Below are positions 9,030 through 16,581 of a stretch of DNA of 44,474 nucleotides, piece after piece (positions within the stretch are counted from its first letter, which is position 1; each line of letters starts with the position of its first letter). The stretch spans positions 1-44,474 of the forward strand of contig NZ_SBLC01000022.1 of assembly GCF_004054105.1 (NCBI RefSeq), written 5' to 3'. The DNA is from Falsigemmobacter intermedius (lineage in GTDB: Bacteria; Pseudomonadota; Alphaproteobacteria; Rhodobacterales; Rhodobacteraceae). The position numbers and the translations under genes were made by a program. The notes beneath the pieces were generated by a model. That model was not told the origin of the DNA, ran no database searches, and saw only the letters and a program-made list of their open reading frames with translations.

Positions 9030-10165
9030 AGCGGCAGGGGAGAGGTCGCCCCGGTCAGAACCACCCCGGCCAGCGCCGAAAGTGCTGCACCGCCCCCGAT
9101 GGTCAGCGCCGCCCCCAGCCCCGAAGCCGAGCCGATCAGGTCGGCGCGCACGGACATCATGCCCGCCGAAGCCGAGGGCAGGGCCAGGCCGTTGCCAAGT
9201 CCGACCAGCGGCATCAGGCCAAAGATCGTCAAAGGTGAGTGGATCCCGATGAGCGAGGTGATCACCATGACCGACACCCCGGCCAGGGTGATCATATTGC
9301 CGGTCACCACCATTTTCAGTATGCCGACTTTTCCCGACAGCCGGCCGGAGAGGAAATTCCCCACCAGATAGCCGATGCCAGGAGCGGCCATGTAAAGCCC
9401 GAGGGTTGAAGGCTCCAGGTGATAGACCCGGCTGCCGATGATCGGCGCACCGCCCATGAAGCAGAAAAATGCCCCGGAGGTGGCGGCAGCCGCCACCGCA
9501 TAGCCCCAGAAGCGGCCTGATTTCAGCAGCACCGGATAGGCCCGCAGCTGCGCGCCCATGGTGGCCTGTCGCACCTGCAGCGTCTCTCCGAGATCGCGCC
9601 AGACCAGAAACAGCACCAGACAGCCCAGCAGCGACAGCGCATGAAGGCTCGCCTGCCAGCCGAAGGTCTCCCCCAGAAGCCCGCCAAAGGTCGGCGCCAG
9701 CATCGGCACCAGCGACATCGCCATGGTCACATAACCGATCATCGAGGCGGCCTGATCTGCGGGCACCATATCGCGCACAATCGCCCGGCTGAGCACGATG
9801 GCTGAGGCGATCACCGCCTGCAGCATCCGGCAAAAAAGGAATGTCCCCATGGTCGGAGCAAAGGAGGCTGCCACTGAGGCGAGAATGAAGATCACCGCGC
9901 TGATCAGCAGGATCGGCCGGCGGCCATAACGATCGGCCAGCGGCCCGATAACCAGCTGCATCACCCCACTGACCGCCAGATAGAGCGAGACGGTCAGCTG
10001 TGCCCGGGCGGGCGTGGCATTGTAATGCTCTGCCACCGCCGAGAGGTTCGGCAGAAAGATGTTCATCGTCGCCGCTGAAACCCCGGCCATGAGGATCAGC
10101 GTGCCGATATGAGGCGGGGTCCGGGGGTTCAGAAAAACCGCTTTCGGGCGAGAAATCTCAGTCAT
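8951..10165 (-). CDS. Bcr/CflA-type drug efflux MFS transporter
   Basis: Twelve-helix inner-membrane antiporter of the DHA1 family, 404 aa, related to Bcr and CflA. Visible are IFLPNLSAVAEHY in helix 1, the loop 2-3 motif GPLADRYGRRPILL, and helix 5 motif C-like SLVPMLAPTFGGLLGETFGW. It ends in RGARGRV. Substrates of this family are varied drugs and metabolites, so the cargo is not predictable. It lies 77 bases downstream of betI on the same strand and may share its transcript. Its 3' end overlaps the convergent glycosyltransferase gene by 79 bases. Confidence 0.88.
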   Translation of the reverse strand: MTEISRPKAVFLNPRTPPHIGTLILMAGVSAATMNIFLPNLSAVAEHYNATPARAQLTVSLYLAVSGVMQLVIGPLADRYGRRPILLISAVIFILASVAASFAPTMGTFLFCRMLQAVIASAIVLSRAIVRDMVPADQAASMIGYVTMAMSLVPMLAPTFGGLLGETFGWQASLHALSLLGCLVLFLVWRDLGETLQVRQATMGAQLRAYPVLLKSGRFWGYAVAAAATSGAFFCFMGGAPIIGSRVYHLEPSTLGLYMAAPGIGYLVGNFLSGRLSGKVGILKMVVTGNMITLAGVSVMVITSLIGIHSPLTIFGLMPLVGLGNGLALPSASAGMMSVRADLIGSASGLGAALTIGGGAALSALAGVVLTGATSPLPLQLVMLGSALIGVVALLSLRGARGRV

Positions 10166-10242
10166 GCCTTATCGCTACGCCCTGCTGCAGTGCTTGTCGA
10201 GGGATCTCAGGGGCGGGGCGCTGAAATGCGAAGGCTCCGGCC

Positions 10243-10815
10243 TCAGCGGGCAAAAATCATGCTCTCAATCAGCGCGACCGCCGCCTCACCATCGGGCAGA
10301 TCGCCACTCAGGGCGGTGCGCAGATAGACCCCGTCGATCAGAGCGCCGGTGGCATCGGCCAGTTCCGTTGCGCGGGCGCCGGTCAGCGGGCGCAGGCAGA
10401 AGAGCAGGTTAGACTGCAGGCGACGCTCATAAATGGTCAGGAGGCGGCGGGCCTTGGGCACGGCCCGCGCCATGACCCAAAAGGTCAGCCAGGCGGAAAT
10501 CACCTCACGGCGAAAGTTCTGCGGACCAAAGCTGGTTTGCAAAATCACCCGCAGCCTTTGGGCCGGATCCTCAAGGCCGAGCAGAGCGGCCCGGATCTCA
10601 AGCCCGTACTGCGTCAGCACATCGCGCATGGCGGCCAGAAGGATCTCTTCTTTAGAGCCAAAGTAGTGATGGGCGAGGGCTGAGGAAACGCCGGCGCGGC
10701 GGGCGATCTGGCTGACCGTTACGTCCAAAGTGGACGAGGCCCCGATCTCTTCGATCGCGGCTTTAATCAGTGCAGCCTTTCGTATAGGCTCCATCCCGAG
10801 CCTGGGCATCGGCAT
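10243..10815 (-). CDS. betI: BetI-type TetR-family repressor of choline/betaine genes
   Basis: Choline-responsive transcriptional repressor, 190 aa. The N-terminus MPRLGMEPIRKAALIKAAI is the BetI hallmark. The TetR helix-turn-helix covers about residues 33-63 (VSQIARRAGVSSALAHHYF), and the ligand domain contains FWVMARAVPKARRLL and LIDGVYLR, also typical of BetI. The gene diverges from choXWV, and the 79-base spacer holds a perfect inverted repeat of BetI-operator type. The usual betA/betB dehydrogenase genes are not beside it. The most likely role is to keep choline uptake, and possibly its own gene and the MFS gene, off until choline is present. Confidence 0.9.
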   Translation of the reverse strand: MPMPRLGMEPIRKAALIKAAIEEIGASSTLDVTVSQIARRAGVSSALAHHYFGSKEEILLAAMRDVLTQYGLEIRAALLGLEDPAQRLRVILQTSFGPQNFRREVISAWLTFWVMARAVPKARRLLTIYERRLQSNLLFCLRPLTGARATELADATGALIDGVYLRTALSGDLPDGEAAVALIESMIFAR

Positions 10816-10853
10816 CTCCTGCAGAATCGCCCAGACTAGATAGCCACATCTTT

Positions 10854-10867
10854 ATTGACTCGTCAAT
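10854..10867. promoter_or_regulatory. BetI-type operator between betI and choX
   Basis: ATTGA (10854-10858), four bases CTCG, then TCAAT (10863-10867) form a perfect inverted repeat, extended on one side as TCAATCAA. It matches the ATTGA...TCAAT half-sites of known BetI operators and sits centrally between the divergent genes. That BetI binds it is inferred. Confidence 0.65.
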
Positions 10868-10894
10868 CAACAAAAAAACGACCCGGAGAAATTT

Positions 10895-11821
10895 ATGATC
10901 CTGCGCCGCCTTCTGATCGCCACCGCCCTGATCGGCACCTCTGCTCCTGTCCTTGCGGCCGGCTGCGATAAGATCACCCTGTCAGAGCCCGGCTGGACGG
11001 ATATTGCGGCGACCACCGCTTCGGCGGCCGTGATTCTCGAGGCGCTTGGCTATGAGACCGAAACCAAGGTCCTTGCCCTTCCGGTGACTTTTGCGGGCCT
11101 TGCCAAGGGCGATCTGGATGTCTTTCTCGGCGCCTGGATGCCGACCATGGAGGCGGATCTCGGTCCCTACCGCGACAAGGGTGAAATTGACGTGGTGCGC
11201 ACCAATCTGACCGGCGCGAAATATACCCTTGCCACCAATGAGGCGGGTGCGGCGCTCGGGATCAAAGATTTCGCGGATATCGCAAAGCAGAAAGACGCGC
11301 TGGACGGCAAAATCTATGGCATCGAGCCGGGCAATGACGGTAACCGCATCATCCTGGACATGCTTGAGAACGACGCCTTTGGTCTGAAGGGCTTTGAGAT
11401 CGTTGAAAGCTCCGAGCAGGGCATGGTGGCGGAGGCCTCGCGGGCGACGAAGTCGGGCAAGCCGATCGTCTTCCTGGGCTGGGAGCCGCATCCGATGAAC
11501 GCCAATATGGCGCTGACCTATCTGACCGGCGGTGATGATCACTTCGGCCCCGATTTCGGCGGCGCCGTGGTCGACACCACCACGCGGAAGGGCTATGTGG
11601 CTGAATGCCCGAACACCGGGAAATTCCTGAAAAATCTGGAATTTACCCTGGGTATGGAAAACGAAATCATGGGCGCGATCCTCAATGACGGCGCGGAAAG
11701 CCGTGATGCGGCGAAAGCCTGGCTGAAGGCCAATCCCACAGCCTGGGAAGCCTGGCTGGACGGCGTGACCACCAAAGACGGCGGCGATGCCAAAGCCGCT
11801 GTGGCCGCTGCGCTGAACTGA
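10895..11821 (+). CDS. choX: Choline-binding periplasmic protein of the ChoXWV importer
   Basis: Periplasmic receptor of the OpuAC/ProX class, 308 aa, delivering choline (and perhaps related amines) to ChoW. The signal peptide is LLIATALIGTSAPVLA, cleaved near residue 21. The aromatic box residues known from Sinorhizobium ChoX are all present: Trp in PGWTDI, Trp in LGAWMPT, Tyr in AKYTLA and Trp in FLGWEPHP. Two cysteines remain in the mature part (Cys24 and Cys238) and could form a disulphide. GGAG precedes the ATG by about 6 bases. It is the first gene of choX-choW-choV, and a strong stem-loop follows it. Confidence 0.92.
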   Translation: MILRRLLIATALIGTSAPVLAAGCDKITLSEPGWTDIAATTASAAVILEALGYETETKVLALPVTFAGLAKGDLDVFLGAWMPTMEADLGPYRDKGEIDVVRTNLTGAKYTLATNEAGAALGIKDFADIAKQKDALDGKIYGIEPGNDGNRIILDMLENDAFGLKGFEIVESSEQGMVAEASRATKSGKPIVFLGWEPHPMNANMALTYLTGGDDHFGPDFGGAVVDTTTRKGYVAECPNTGKFLKNLEFTLGMENEIMGAILNDGAESRDAAKAWLKANPTAWEAWLDGVTTKDGGDAKAAVAAALN

Positions 11822-11830
11822 TGCGACCGG

Positions 11831-11859
11831 CCTCAGGCGGCGCGCTGCGCCGCCTGAGG
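11831..11859 (+). other. Intercistronic stem-loop between choX and choW
   Basis: A perfect 13-bp GC-rich stem (11831-11843 with 11847-11859) with a GCT loop sits 9 bases after the choX stop. No T-run follows, so it is probably a 3'-end stabiliser or attenuating structure that raises choX mRNA over choWV rather than a full terminator. Confidence 0.6.
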
Positions 11860-11878
11860 GCTGACGGGAACGGATGGA

Positions 11879-12766
11879 ATGGACTGGATCACCGGAACGA
11901 AAATCCCTGTCGGTAAGACCGCCAAGACGGTCTTTGACTGGATGACTGAGAATCTGACGGGGGTGTTCGACGCCATCGCCGCCGGCCTGGAAGGCATGAT
12001 CGCGGTGATTCTCGCCTGCCTGACGCTGCCACCGGATGCACGCCCCTTTTCGGGGGCTTATGAGGTACTTTATCCGGCGGAGTTTCATCCGCTGCTGGTG
12101 ATCGCGGGTTTTGTGGCGCTGACCTGGGCGCTGCAGCGCAGTTGGAAACCCTGCCTGCTGGTGGCCCTCGGTTTTCTCTTTGTCCTTAACCAGGGCTATT
12201 GGAAGGCCACGGCCGAAAGCCTGACCCTGATCCTTTCGGCCTGTGTCGTCTGCATGGCGATCGGCGTGCCTTTGGGGATCGCAGCGGCGCATCGGCCAAA
12301 GCTTTACCGCTTTATGGCGCCGGTCCTGGATCTGATGCAGACCCTGCCCACTTTCGTCTATCTTATTCCGGCTATTGTTTTTTTCGGGCTTGGCATGGTG
12401 CCGGGGCTTATTGCCACGGTGGTCTTCGTGCTGCCCGCGCCGATCCGGCTGACGCGGCTTGGGGTGGTCTCGACCCCCCCGGCGCTGCTGGAGGCGGCAG
12501 AGGCTTTCGGGGCCAGTCCCTGGCAGAAGCTGCGCAAGGTGGAACTGCCCTCGGCCTGGCCGCAGATCATGGCGGGTCTCAATCAGACCATCATGCTCTC
12601 GCTTTCCATGGTGGTGATCGCGGCGCTGGTCGGGGCCAATGGCCTTGGTGTGCCGGTGGTGCGCGCGCTCAATACCGTCAATACCGCGCTTGGCTTTGAG
12701 GCCGGGCTGATCATCGTGGTGGTGGCCATCGTGCTCGACCGCATGCTGCGCACAGGAGCGAAATGA
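11879..12766 (+). CDS. choW: Choline ABC transporter permease ChoW
   Basis: Inner-membrane channel of the ProW/OpuAB family, 295 aa. It has a short cytoplasmic N-terminus (MDWITGTKIPVGK), then about six membrane helices and the EAA loop around LLEAAEAFGASPWQKLRKVE. The family motif DLMQTLPTFVYLIPAIVFFG is intact, and NQTIMLSLSMVVIAALVGA is the well-conserved C-terminal part. The last bases overlap the first codons of choV (ATGATGA), implying coupled translation. Confidence 0.93.
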   Translation: MDWITGTKIPVGKTAKTVFDWMTENLTGVFDAIAAGLEGMIAVILACLTLPPDARPFSGAYEVLYPAEFHPLLVIAGFVALTWALQRSWKPCLLVALGFLFVLNQGYWKATAESLTLILSACVVCMAIGVPLGIAAAHRPKLYRFMAPVLDLMQTLPTFVYLIPAIVFFGLGMVPGLIATVVFVLPAPIRLTRLGVVSTPPALLEAAEAFGASPWQKLRKVELPSAWPQIMAGLNQTIMLSLSMVVIAALVGANGLGVPVVRALNTVNTALGFEAGLIIVVVAIVLDRMLRTGAK

Positions 12767-13788
12767 TGAAACCGGTGGTGGAATTTGACCGCGTCTCGGT
12801 GGTCTTCGGCGATCGGGAGACCGAGGCTCTGGCGCTGATGGATCAGGGCCTGTCGCGTGAAGAGATCAAAGCCCGCAGCGGGGCGGTGGTGGGCGTGCAT
12901 GACGTCAGCCTGACGGTGCATGAGGGGGAAATCCTTGTTCTGATGGGGCTTTCCGGCTCGGGGAAATCCACACTTCTGCGGGCGGTGAACGGGCTTTTGC
13001 CGGTCGCGCGGGGGGAGGTTCGCCTGCGCCATCAGGGAAAAATGCATCCCGTCAGCCGCGCCACCGGGGGCGATCTGCGGGCGATCCGGCGGGAAAGCGT
13101 CTCGATGGTCTTTCAGCAGTTTGGCCTGCTGCCCTGGCGCAGCGTGACCGAAAATGTGGCCTTCGGCCTGGAGCTTGCGGGCATCCCTGAGGCAGAGCGG
13201 CGTGAAAAGGTGCGCGCGCAGCTGGATCTGGTGGGCCTCACTGACTGGGCAGATCGCAAAGTCAGTGAGCTTTCAGGCGGTATGCAGCAGCGGGTGGGGC
13301 TGGCGCGGGCCTTTGCCTCAGAGGCGCCGCTTCTGCTCCTTGATGAGCCGTTCTCGGCGCTCGATCCGCTGATCCGAAGCCGGTTGCAGGATGAACTTCT
13401 GGCGCTTCAGGCGCGGCTGAAGCGGACGATGATTTTCGTCAGTCATGACCTTGATGAGGCTTTCCGCATGGGCAACCGCATCGCCCTGATGGAGGGGGGG
13501 CGGCTGGTGCAGGTCGGCACGGCGGCAGAGATTGTGGCCGCACCGGCAACTCCGGGTGTGGCGGAGTTCGTCTCTCACATGAACCCGCTGGATGTGCTCT
13601 GCGCCCGCGACCTCGCCGAGCCGGGGCTTGCCGGAGAGGGGGTGCCGCTGGAAGGGGCGACCCCGATCCGCAAAGTCATGGATCGTCTTTTGGCGGCCGA
13701 AAGCCCGGTCCCTGTGGTGCAGGGCGGGGCGCTGATCGGGGCCGTCAGCCCCCGGGCTGTGCTTGCAAGGCTGGCGCGGGCTGCCTAA
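12763..13788 (+). CDS. choV: Choline ABC transporter ATP-binding subunit ChoV
   Basis: Cytoplasmic ATPase of the ProV/OpuAA type, 341 aa. The N-terminal extension has the quaternary-amine signature LALMDQGLSREEI. Walker A is GLSGSGKS at residues 62-69, the signature is LSGGMQQRVGLARA, Walker B is LLLLDEPFSALD, and the H-loop is FVSHDLDEA. After the ABC domain there are only about 75 residues, so the paired CBS regulatory domains of E. coli ProV are short or degenerate. Two start codons in tandem lie at 12763 and 12766; either is possible. Confidence 0.93.
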   Translation: MMKPVVEFDRVSVVFGDRETEALALMDQGLSREEIKARSGAVVGVHDVSLTVHEGEILVLMGLSGSGKSTLLRAVNGLLPVARGEVRLRHQGKMHPVSRATGGDLRAIRRESVSMVFQQFGLLPWRSVTENVAFGLELAGIPEAERREKVRAQLDLVGLTDWADRKVSELSGGMQQRVGLARAFASEAPLLLLDEPFSALDPLIRSRLQDELLALQARLKRTMIFVSHDLDEAFRMGNRIALMEGGRLVQVGTAAEIVAAPATPGVAEFVSHMNPLDVLCARDLAEPGLAGEGVPLEGATPIRKVMDRLLAAESPVPVVQGGALIGAVSPRAVLARLARAA

Positions 13789-13796
13789 GACTTCGC

Positions 13797-13825
13797 TTTG
13801 CAAAGCCCGCATAGGGATTTGCAAA
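13797..13825. promoter_or_regulatory. Two TTTGCAAA boxes, probable ScfR/PccR autoregulatory sites
   Basis: TTTGCAAA occurs at 13797-13804 and again at 13818-13825, 10 bases before the regulator's ATG. This palindrome is the reported half-site of the short-chain acyl-CoA regulator PccR in Rhodobacter sphaeroides, there as two copies separated by four bases. Here the spacing is 13 bases, so the centres are 21 bases apart, about two helical turns. Self-regulation is inferred. Confidence 0.6.
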
Positions 13826-13835
13826 GGGGGGCGGA

Positions 13836-15230
13836 ATGGCGGTTCAGAAACTCTATGCCGGGGCTAAGCTGCGCGAGATGCGCAGCCGTATGGCCCTGTC
13901 ACAGAAGGCTTTTGCAGAAAAGCTGGGCATCTCTCTGCCCTATCTGAACCAGATGGAGCACAATCACCGTCCCGTCTCAGCGGGCGTTGTGCTGCGGCTG
14001 GCGCAGGAGTTCGGTTTCGACGTCACGGAACTGACCACCGGCGATACCGAGCGGCTGCATTCGGATCTGCGCGAGGCGCTGTCTGACCCGGTTTTCACCT
14101 CCGGCGTGCCGGCCCAGGCGGATCTGCGGCTCGTGGCCTCCAACGCGCCGGCGGTCGCGCGGGCGCTGCTGGATCTGCACCGCGCCTATCGTCAGGCGCA
14201 TGAGCGGCTGGCCTCTCTCGATGAGGCTCTGGGGCGCGAGGATCGCCACGCTACCCCTTCGCCCTGGGAAGAGGTGCGTGACTTTTTTCACTACTGCGAC
14301 AACTACATAGACGCCGTTGACCGCGCCGCTGAGCGTTTTGCCCGTGAGGCGGAGGGGCAGGATCTGGTTGCCGTGGCGGCTCAGGCGCTGGCCCGGCACG
14401 GCATCACCCTCGAGATCCGCGACAGCGCTTTGGTGCGGGCCTATGATCCTGAAACCCGCGTTCTGACCATCGCCGCCCGCGCCCCGGAAGCCACCCGGCG
14501 CTTTCAGCTGCTGCATCAGCTGGCGCTGCTGACCCAGGATGAACTGCTGGAGGCGATGCTCGATCTTGCCCGCTTTCAGACCCCCGAGGCGCGGGGCATC
14601 GCCAAGATCGGTCTTGCGAATTATTTCGCCGGGGCTGCGCATCTGCCCTATACCGCCTTTCTGACCGCCGCGCGTGAGATGCGCCATGATCTGGAACGGC
14701 TGGCCGATCACTTTCAGGCCTCGATTGAGCAGGTGGCCCACCGGCTTTCAACCCTGCAGCGGCCGGGCATGAAGGGCATTCCCTTCTTCTTTGTGCGCGT
14801 CGATCAGGCCGGCACCATCACCAAGCGCCATTCCGCCACGCGGCTGCAGTTTGCCCGCTTTGGCGGCGCCTGCCCTCTCTGGAACGTCCATCAGGCTTTT
14901 GAGACGCCGGGCCGCTTTCTGCGCCAGCTGGCTGAGACGCCGGATGGCGTGCGCTATCTCTCGCTCGCCCGCGATGTGACGAAATCGGGCGGAAGTTTTG
15001 CCGCGCCGGTGCGCCGCTTTGCGATTGGTCTGGGCTGTGAAATCAGCCATGCGGCCCAGGTGGTCTATTGCGACGGGCTGGATCTTTCGGGCCGCTTTGA
15101 GCCGATCGGAATCTCCTGCCGGATCTGCGAGCGGCCCGACTGCCACCAGCGCTCGGTCCCGCCGCTGGAGCGCCGTCTGGTTGTCGATCCGGACCGGCGC
15201 GGCGTGCTGCCTTATCAGATCGCGCCCTGA
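13836..15230 (+). CDS. ScfR/PccR-like short-chain acyl-CoA responsive regulator
   Basis: XRE-type transcription factor, 464 aa. The N-terminal helix-turn-helix covers about residues 10-70 (MALSQKAFAEKLGISLPYLN, NHRPVSAGVVLRLAQEFG). The middle is the ImmA/IrrE-like domain, but the zinc-protease HExxH is replaced by LLHQLALL, so no peptidase activity is expected. The C-terminal short-chain acyl regulator domain contains ARDVTKSGGSF, and GCEISHA with Cys401, Cys412 and a C428-x2-C431-x4-C436 cluster. Relatives (RamB, MccR, PccR) control glyoxylate, methylcitrate or propionyl-CoA pathways. None of those target genes is in this window, so the effector and targets here are unknown. Two TTTGCAAA boxes lie just upstream. 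Confidence 0.87.
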   Translation: MAVQKLYAGAKLREMRSRMALSQKAFAEKLGISLPYLNQMEHNHRPVSAGVVLRLAQEFGFDVTELTTGDTERLHSDLREALSDPVFTSGVPAQADLRLVASNAPAVARALLDLHRAYRQAHERLASLDEALGREDRHATPSPWEEVRDFFHYCDNYIDAVDRAAERFAREAEGQDLVAVAAQALARHGITLEIRDSALVRAYDPETRVLTIAARAPEATRRFQLLHQLALLTQDELLEAMLDLARFQTPEARGIAKIGLANYFAGAAHLPYTAFLTAAREMRHDLERLADHFQASIEQVAHRLSTLQRPGMKGIPFFFVRVDQAGTITKRHSATRLQFARFGGACPLWNVHQAFETPGRFLRQLAETPDGVRYLSLARDVTKSGGSFAAPVRRFAIGLGCEISHAAQVVYCDGLDLSGRFEPIGISCRICERPDCHQRSVPPLERRLVVDPDRRGVLPYQIAP

Positions 15231-15260
15231 AATCACCGCCACCGGCATGTTTTTGCTGCG

Positions 15261-15281
15261 CCGCCGCAAGAAAAGCGGCGG
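15261..15281 (+). terminator. Weak hairpin after the ScfR-like gene
   Basis: CCGCCGC (15261-15267), a 7-base A-rich loop, and GCGGCGG (15275-15281) form a perfect 7-bp stem 30 bases past the stop. CTCT follows, not a true T-run, so termination would be partial. The rest of the 164-base gap before tolQ contains CCCTTTT/AAAAGGG (15317-15323 with 15334-15340), perhaps part of the tol promoter region. Confidence 0.35.
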
Positions 15282-15394
15282 CTCTCTGCAGAACCCACGC
15301 GGTTGTGTTATCTTTCCCCTTTTAAAATAGGTAAAAAGGGCGCAAATGCGCCGCCGAAGCGGCCTGTCCGCAAAAAAGAGTTGAGCAGTCTTTG

Positions 15395-16096
15395 ATGGAA
15401 ACCGAAGCCCTTGCCATGGCGCAGGAGATTGATTTCTCCCTGATCGCGCTTTTCGCCCGTGCCACCCTGACCGTGAAGCTGGTGATGCTTCTGATGATCG
15501 GCATGTCGATCTGGTCCTGGGCGATCATCATCCAGAAAGTGATGCTCTATCGCAAAGCCCGCGCTGAGGCGCAGCAGTTTGACGCGGCTTTCTGGTCGGG
15601 CGAGCCGCTGGATGAGCTTTATGAGGCTCTGGGCCCGGAGCCGCAGGGTGCCTCTGAGCGCATCTTTGCTGCCGGTATGACGGAATGGCGCCGCAGCCAC
15701 CGCCATGACGGAGCCCTGATCGCGGGTGCACAGGCGCGGATCGACCGGGCCATGGATGTGGCGATTGCACGCGAATCAGACGTGCTGAACCACTCGCTTC
15801 AGGTTCTGGCGACCACCGGGGCGACCGCGCCTTTCATCGGTCTTTTCGGGACCGTCTGGGGGATCAAACACGCCTTTGAGGAAATCGCGATCGCCAAGAC
15901 CTCTGATTTCGCGGTTGTGGCTCCGGGTATCGCTGAGGCACTTCTGGCGACGGCGATCGGCCTTGTCGCCGCAATCCCGGCTGTTGTGGCCTATAACAAG
16001 CTTTCGGCTGACAGCGAGCGGATCACCGGCAATTACGGTGCCTTCGCGGATGAGTTCTCGACCATCCTGTCGCGCCAGCTTGATTCGGCGGCCTGA
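15395..16096 (+). CDS. tolQ: Tol-Pal system proton-channel subunit TolQ
   Basis: Inner-membrane motor protein of the MotA/TolQ/ExbB family, 233 aa. With TolR it uses the proton gradient to drive TolA and constrict the outer membrane at division. Three membrane helices are visible: LVMLLMIGMSIWSWAIIIQ, then after a cytoplasmic loop NHSLQVLATTGATAPFIGLF with GTVWGI, and LLATAIGLVAAIPAVVAYN. The ATG at 15395 is chosen over the TTG directly before it. It is the first gene of tolQRAB-pal-cpoB. The acyl-CoA thioesterase ybgC that heads this operon in many proteobacteria is absent here. Confidence 0.95.
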   Translation: METEALAMAQEIDFSLIALFARATLTVKLVMLLMIGMSIWSWAIIIQKVMLYRKARAEAQQFDAAFWSGEPLDELYEALGPEPQGASERIFAAGMTEWRRSHRHDGALIAGAQARIDRAMDVAIARESDVLNHSLQVLATTGATAPFIGLFGTVWGIKHAFEEIAIAKTSDFAVVAPGIAEALLATAIGLVAAIPAVVAYNKLSADSERITGNYGAFADEFSTILSRQLDSAA

Positions 16097-16099
16097 GCC

Positions 16100-16579
16100 A
16101 TGGGTGGCGGTGTCGTTCAAAAAGGCGGTGGCGGCGGACGTCGCCGCGGGCGCCGCTCGGGCGGCGGCAGCCGTCCGATGGCTGAGATCAACGTCACACC
16201 CTTTGTGGATGTGATGCTGGTGCTGCTGATCATCTTTATGGTGGCAGCGCCGATGATGACCGTGGGGGTTCCGCTCGAGTTACCAAAGACGGCTGCGCAA
16301 AGCATGCCGACGGAGCAGGAAGAGCCGCTGACCATCTCGCTCACCGCGGACGGCGGTCTGACCATTCAGACCACGGCTGTCAGCGATGAGGAACTGATTC
16401 CGCGCCTGCAGTCGATCATGACCGAGCGGCGCTCGAACAAGCTCTTTATCCGTGCGGATAACGGCGTGAATTACGGTCGCGTGGCGGAAGTCATGGGCGC
16501 GTTGCAGGCGGCGGGCTATACCAGCCTCGGGCTTGTGACCGATCCCAATGGTCCGCGCTTCGGGGCAACGGGCGGCTGA
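16100..16579 (+). CDS. tolR: Tol-Pal system subunit TolR
   Basis: Inner-membrane partner of TolQ (ExbD family), 159 aa. A Gly/Arg-rich cytoplasmic tail (residues 1-26) precedes the conserved EINVTPFVDVMLVLLIIFMV helix, whose Asp37 is the proton-carrying residue of the motor. The periplasmic domain has the family pattern LELPKTAAQ, PLTISLTADGGL and LFIRADNGVNYGRVAEVMGA. It starts 3 bases after tolQ and ends 2 bases before tolA, so the three are translated together. Confidence 0.95.
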   Translation: MGGGVVQKGGGGGRRRGRRSGGGSRPMAEINVTPFVDVMLVLLIIFMVAAPMMTVGVPLELPKTAAQSMPTEQEEPLTISLTADGGLTIQTTAVSDEELIPRLQSIMTERRSNKLFIRADNGVNYGRVAEVMGALQAAGYTSLGLVTDPNGPRFGATGG

Positions 16580-16581
16580 TT

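Noticed and set aside
10537-10545. A further TTTGCAAA-like site inside betI
   Set aside because: Single copy within a coding region, without a partner box; probably chance.
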